Assembly: GCA_016781485.1 (NCBI GenBank)
Contig: JADDQH010000023.1
Coordinates: forward strand, 1 to 38,380
Length of the DNA stretch: 38,380 bases
Source of the DNA: Chloroflexota bacterium
GTDB taxonomy: Bacteria; Chloroflexota; Limnocylindria; Limnocylindrales; CSP1-4
Direction of reading: 5' to 3'
Of the stretch, positions 35,819 to 38,380 are shown one piece after another (the stretch's first letter is position 1; each line of letters begins with the position of its first letter). Under the pieces are notes generated by a model. It was not told the DNA's origin. It saw only the letters and a program-made list of their open reading frames with translations, and searched no databases. A program made the position numbers and the translations under genes.

Positions 35819-37699
35819 TCAGGGGACCGGGACGAACTTGCCGTCGAGCGGCGAGCCCTTCGGAACGCCGACCTGGACGACGCCGGTCACCGTTCCGTAG
35901 TCGGACACCCAGGTGTCCTTGTGCAGCAGCTTCCCCTTTGCATCGCGCACGTGGCGCGTCACGCTGACGTCCATCCCGTCCACGGGCCACTCGACCCGCT
36001 TGCGCGCCCCCGGCGGCAGCTCGTCCGTGTACTCGATGGAGTCGCCGGCCTCCTCCCGGTTCCAGACCCGCGGCTCCGAAAAGACCACCTGCCGCCGGTT
36101 CGGCACGCCGTAGATGTCGAACCGGACGGCGCCCTCGCTGTTGATCGCACGGATGAGGATGGGGTGTGGCGTGTCGTTGCGGAAGCTCATCGTGGTCACG
36201 AATGACTCGCTCCGAGCGACGGTGGCGTCGAGCCCGAGCGGGTAGCGGCTGATGTAGTAGTAGTGCGCCTTGCGAGCACCCGCCTCGAGCCCGGCGCGCA
36301 TCGCAGCGTTGAAGATCGTGGTCGAGCAGGAGCAGATCCCACCACCGAAGGCGCCCGTCGGGTCCGTCCGGCCGTTGTTGATGAAGCCGCCCGGGCCTAC
36401 CCCGCCGAGCTTGCGCAGCGACCCGACGACCTCCCAGAAGTCGAACCACTCCCCCGGCGCCACCGTGTGCCCGTCGATCTTCTGCGCCGGCCGCGAGATG
36501 TTGTTGCCCCAGAAGTTCTTCTCGCTCGGGACGTAGTGCGTGGTCCAGGTCGAGAGGCGCTTGACCTTCTTGGCGCCCGCCTTCGCCATCTCGGTCGTGT
36601 AGCTCGGCTCCGTGGGTCGCACGACCAGTGCGAGCTGGGGGTTCGGGGACCCGGTCGTCCGCGCCATGAGCGCCTGCCGGATCGCGGCCGCGGTCGCCCT
36701 GACATCCACGCGGCGGCCGTCCTGGCCCGGGACCACGCGGACGGAGTTGCCCTGCCCGAACCGGAACGCGGCGTCCCTTGGCTGCCGGTCGACCTTCGCA
36801 GTGATGCCCTTGACCGCGGCTTCGACCCGAGCGGAAACGAGCGCCGGCGCCCACTCGCGCCCATTCGTCGTCGTGAACGTCAGCCAGCGTCGCAGCTCGG
36901 ACGCGGGGATGCGGAAACGAGTATCGGCGTGGGACAGGACGAGCCCGTCGCCACCGATCGTCTCGGCCTGTCGCATCGCTTCCGCGACGGCATCCTCCGC
37001 CCGCTGCGTCGGGAATGCCGGCGCCACCCGGCTCGCGTGGAGCGCTACCGTGGCGTCCCCGTGCCCGGCCTGCACCATCGCCCGGGTCGCCGCGAGTGCC
37101 GCGTGCACGCGGTCGACAGCCACACCATCTGCCGACGGTGTCGTCGAGAAGGATCGGCCGTCGGGACGGAGCCGGATCGTGGCATCGACGGGATCGCGGT
37201 CAGCTCCAGCAACCGCGCGACCGATCGCCGCCTTGAGTCGGCTCTCGTCGAAGCCCACCTCGAGCCCGATCGCGGTCCCCTCGATGAGGCTCCGGACCGA
37301 TCCGATCGTCTGGTCCGCAACGCTGCCGTCGCGCCCGACCGAGAACGCGTGGTCCAACGCCTGAGCGAACTCGTAGTCACGGCCGATATCGGCATACGGC
37401 ACGCGGATCGTGCCCTCTGGAGAGACGAGGTGGAGCGCCCCCGCGGACATGGACGGCAACTCCTGGCGCAGGCGCGCCTCGGCCTCGGCCCGGTCCAGAC
37501 CCGCGATCGACACGCCCGCTACCGTGACACCCGGGGGCGCCTTCCCCGCGTGGAGCGACGCCAGTCCGAACACGAACGCGGCGGCCAGGACGAGCGCGGC
37601 GGCCACCGTGAACAGGAAGGCGACGACCGCCGCACGCCACGGCGATCTCGCCGCCGTTGCGGAGGACGGGCGCGGCGCGGTGTCGGTGAGGCTCGTCAC
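35819..37699 (-). CDS. VanW-domain, YoaR-like putative peptidoglycan-binding protein
   Basis: This is a 626-residue, single-pass envelope protein. A helix at about 23-48 (AAVVAFLFTVAAALVLAAAF) is followed by VTVAGVSIAGLDRAEAEARL, two repeats of the putative peptidoglycan-binding domain found in YoaR (about 60-220 and 235-345), and the VanW domain (about 375-525) with NISRPAQKIDGHTVAPGEWF, GAFGGGICSCSTTIFNAAMR and YPLGLDATVARSESF. The C-terminal 80 residues contain VEWPVDGMDVSVTRHV and end GSPLDGKFVPVP. The VanW biochemical role is unknown; the fold suggests wall attachment or crosslink handling. Most VanW proteins have CQVSTT where this one has CSCSTT. The start is GTG 37699, with a TAGGAT box (37714-37709) nine bases away. 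Confidence 0.9.
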   Translation of the reverse strand: MTSLTDTAPRPSSATAARSPWRAAVVAFLFTVAAALVLAAAFVFGLASLHAGKAPPGVTVAGVSIAGLDRAEAEARLRQELPSMSAGALHLVSPEGTIRVPYADIGRDYEFAQALDHAFSVGRDGSVADQTIGSVRSLIEGTAIGLEVGFDESRLKAAIGRAVAGADRDPVDATIRLRPDGRSFSTTPSADGVAVDRVHAALAATRAMVQAGHGDATVALHASRVAPAFPTQRAEDAVAEAMRQAETIGGDGLVLSHADTRFRIPASELRRWLTFTTTNGREWAPALVSARVEAAVKGITAKVDRQPRDAAFRFGQGNSVRVVPGQDGRRVDVRATAAAIRQALMARTTGSPNPQLALVVRPTEPSYTTEMAKAGAKKVKRLSTWTTHYVPSEKNFWGNNISRPAQKIDGHTVAPGEWFDFWEVVGSLRKLGGVGPGGFINNGRTDPTGAFGGGICSCSTTIFNAAMRAGLEAGARKAHYYYISRYPLGLDATVARSESFVTTMSFRNDTPHPILIRAINSEGAVRFDIYGVPNRRQVVFSEPRVWNREEAGDSIEYTDELPPGARKRVEWPVDGMDVSVTRHVRDAKGKLLHKDTWVSDYGTVTGVVQVGVPKGSPLDGKFVPVP

Positions 37700-37708
37700 G
37701 CGGTGGGC

Positions 37709-37714
37709 ATCCTA
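37709..37714 (-). promoter_or_regulatory. Possible -10 box at VanW gene start
   Basis: TAGGAT on the minus strand ends nine bases before GTG 37699, which would give a 2-3 base leader. No -35 is visible. Read-through from the Jag gene is equally plausible. Confidence 0.35.
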
Positions 37715-37802
37715 ACAACGCGAGGGCGGAGTGCCCCGAGTACGGAGGTACTGCTGGCGAAGGTGGCGGCGGACGTATGACGGCCGACGCCGCCCGAGTG
37801 TT

Positions 37803-38380
37803 TCATCCCTGGCGGGGAAGGACGACCACGCGCCGGTTCGGCTCCTCGCCGATCGACTGCGTCGCCACGCGCGGATCCTCGCGGAGCGCGATGTGGATCC
37901 ATCTCCGCTCGAGCGCGGGCATCGGCTCGAGCTGAAGCATCTTGCCTGTCTCGAGCACACGGGCCGCGGCGCGCCGGGCGATATCCTGGAGCTGCCGCTC
38001 CCGGCGCCCGCGGTAGTCCTCGACATCGACGAGGACACGCGTCCAGCTCCCGATCCGACGCGAGAGCATCAGATTGACGAGGTGCTGCAGCGCGGAGAGC
38101 CGCTCCCCCTTCCGTCCGATGAGAGCGCCCAGCGCCTCCTTCTCGTCCCCCTCACCCGTCACGTCGAGCTTCGCCGTGTCGCCCGTGCGGACCGTGACCG
38201 CGACGCGGTAGTCCATGAGCTCCATCAATCGCTCGAGGATCTCCCTGCCGGCCTCGAGCGCCTCCGGCGACGCCTCCGCGGCCTGGATCTCCTCCCGTTC
38301 CACGGAGAGCGACGCGCGAGCGTTCGCGACCTCCGCCTGCTCGTGCTGCGAGAGGCCGCTCGTTCGGCGCTCGTCCCGCT
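37803..38380 (-). CDS. khpB: RNA-binding protein KhpB/Jag (KH and R3H domains), N-terminus outside window
   Basis: The frame is open to the window edge, so the N-terminal Jag domain is missing; the internal GTG at 38303 is not a likely start. Visible parts are a charged linker, then a KH domain (VAVTVRTGDTAKLDVTG, then LIGRKGERLSALQHLVNLML with the GxxG loop as GRKG), and an R3H domain (MPALERRWIHIAL with the Arg-x3-His motif, then TQSIGEEPNRRVVVLP). In Gram-positives KhpB works with KhpA as an RNA chaperone affecting division and elongation. Jag is usually next to yidC and rnpA near the origin, so those genes may lie just beyond this edge. Confidence 0.92.
   Translation of the reverse strand, partial: RDERRTSGLSQHEQAEVANARASLSVEREEIQAAEASPEALEAGREILERLMELMDYRVAVTVRTGDTAKLDVTGEGDEKEALGALIGRKGERLSALQHLVNLMLSRRIGSWTRVLVDVEDYRGRRERQLQDIARRAAARVLETGKMLQLEPMPALERRWIHIALREDPRVATQSIGEEPNRRVVVLPRQG

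Overview
The window is a gene-dense, high-G+C chromosomal segment of a free-living rod-shaped bacterium. Gene content (RodA, a class B PBP, MreD, a VanW/YoaR-type protein, FtsEX, KhpB/Jag), long Arg/Ala-rich protein tails and promoter -10 boxes sitting right at start codons suit a high-G+C Chloroflexota lineage (Limnocylindria-like) best. An actinobacterial relative cannot be excluded from sequence alone. There are no phage genes, insertion sequences or CRISPR arrays. The region looks like core chromosome with a sugar-uptake block at the left edge.

Layout. (1) 1-8432: carbohydrate block. It holds a truncated sugar-binding protein, two ABC permeases, an endonuclease/exonuclease/phosphatase-fold protein, a convergent GH38 alpha-mannosidase, and a divergent AI-2E-type membrane protein. 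(2) 8563-15322, minus strand: mreD, PBP2 and rodA (wall elongation), followed by a two-CBS-domain protein and two ion antiporters/permeases in tight array. (3) 15323-15669: a divergent control region with a near-perfect parS site and -10 boxes for both directions. (4) 15670-24458, plus strand: parA, parB, gyrB, an AlkD-like HEAT-repeat protein, gyrA, prs and a 76-residue membrane protein. Most are joined by 4-base start/stop overlaps (ATGA or GTGA). (5) 24499-32867, plus strand: secA, a small eight-cysteine protein, prfB with a programmed +1 frameshift, a tandem GNAT protein, an inositol-monophosphatase-family enzyme, ftsE and ftsX. (6) 32948-38380, minus strand: tmRNA (ssrA), smpB, a structured leader with a 16-codon micro-ORF, an S41 protease, a VanW-domain protein and the C-terminal part of KhpB/Jag.

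Themes. Chromosome maintenance (ParAB-parS, gyrase, a probable alkyl-base glycosylase), translation termination and rescue (RF2, SmpB, tmRNA) and envelope biogenesis (SecA, RodA/PBP2/MreD, FtsEX, S41 protease, VanW) are packed together.

The best candidate for something undescribed is the leader between the S41 protease gene and smpB (about 33950-34114, minus strand). It has a consensus-like promoter with 17-base spacing, a 13-base match to the 16S anti-Shine-Dalgarno, a 16-codon ORF whose stop codon sits in a hairpin loop, and mutually exclusive stems ahead of smpB. Also notable are the AlkD-like gene inside the gyrase operon, the CX3CX2C-repeat microprotein overlapping prfB, and recurrent near-leaderless gene starts.
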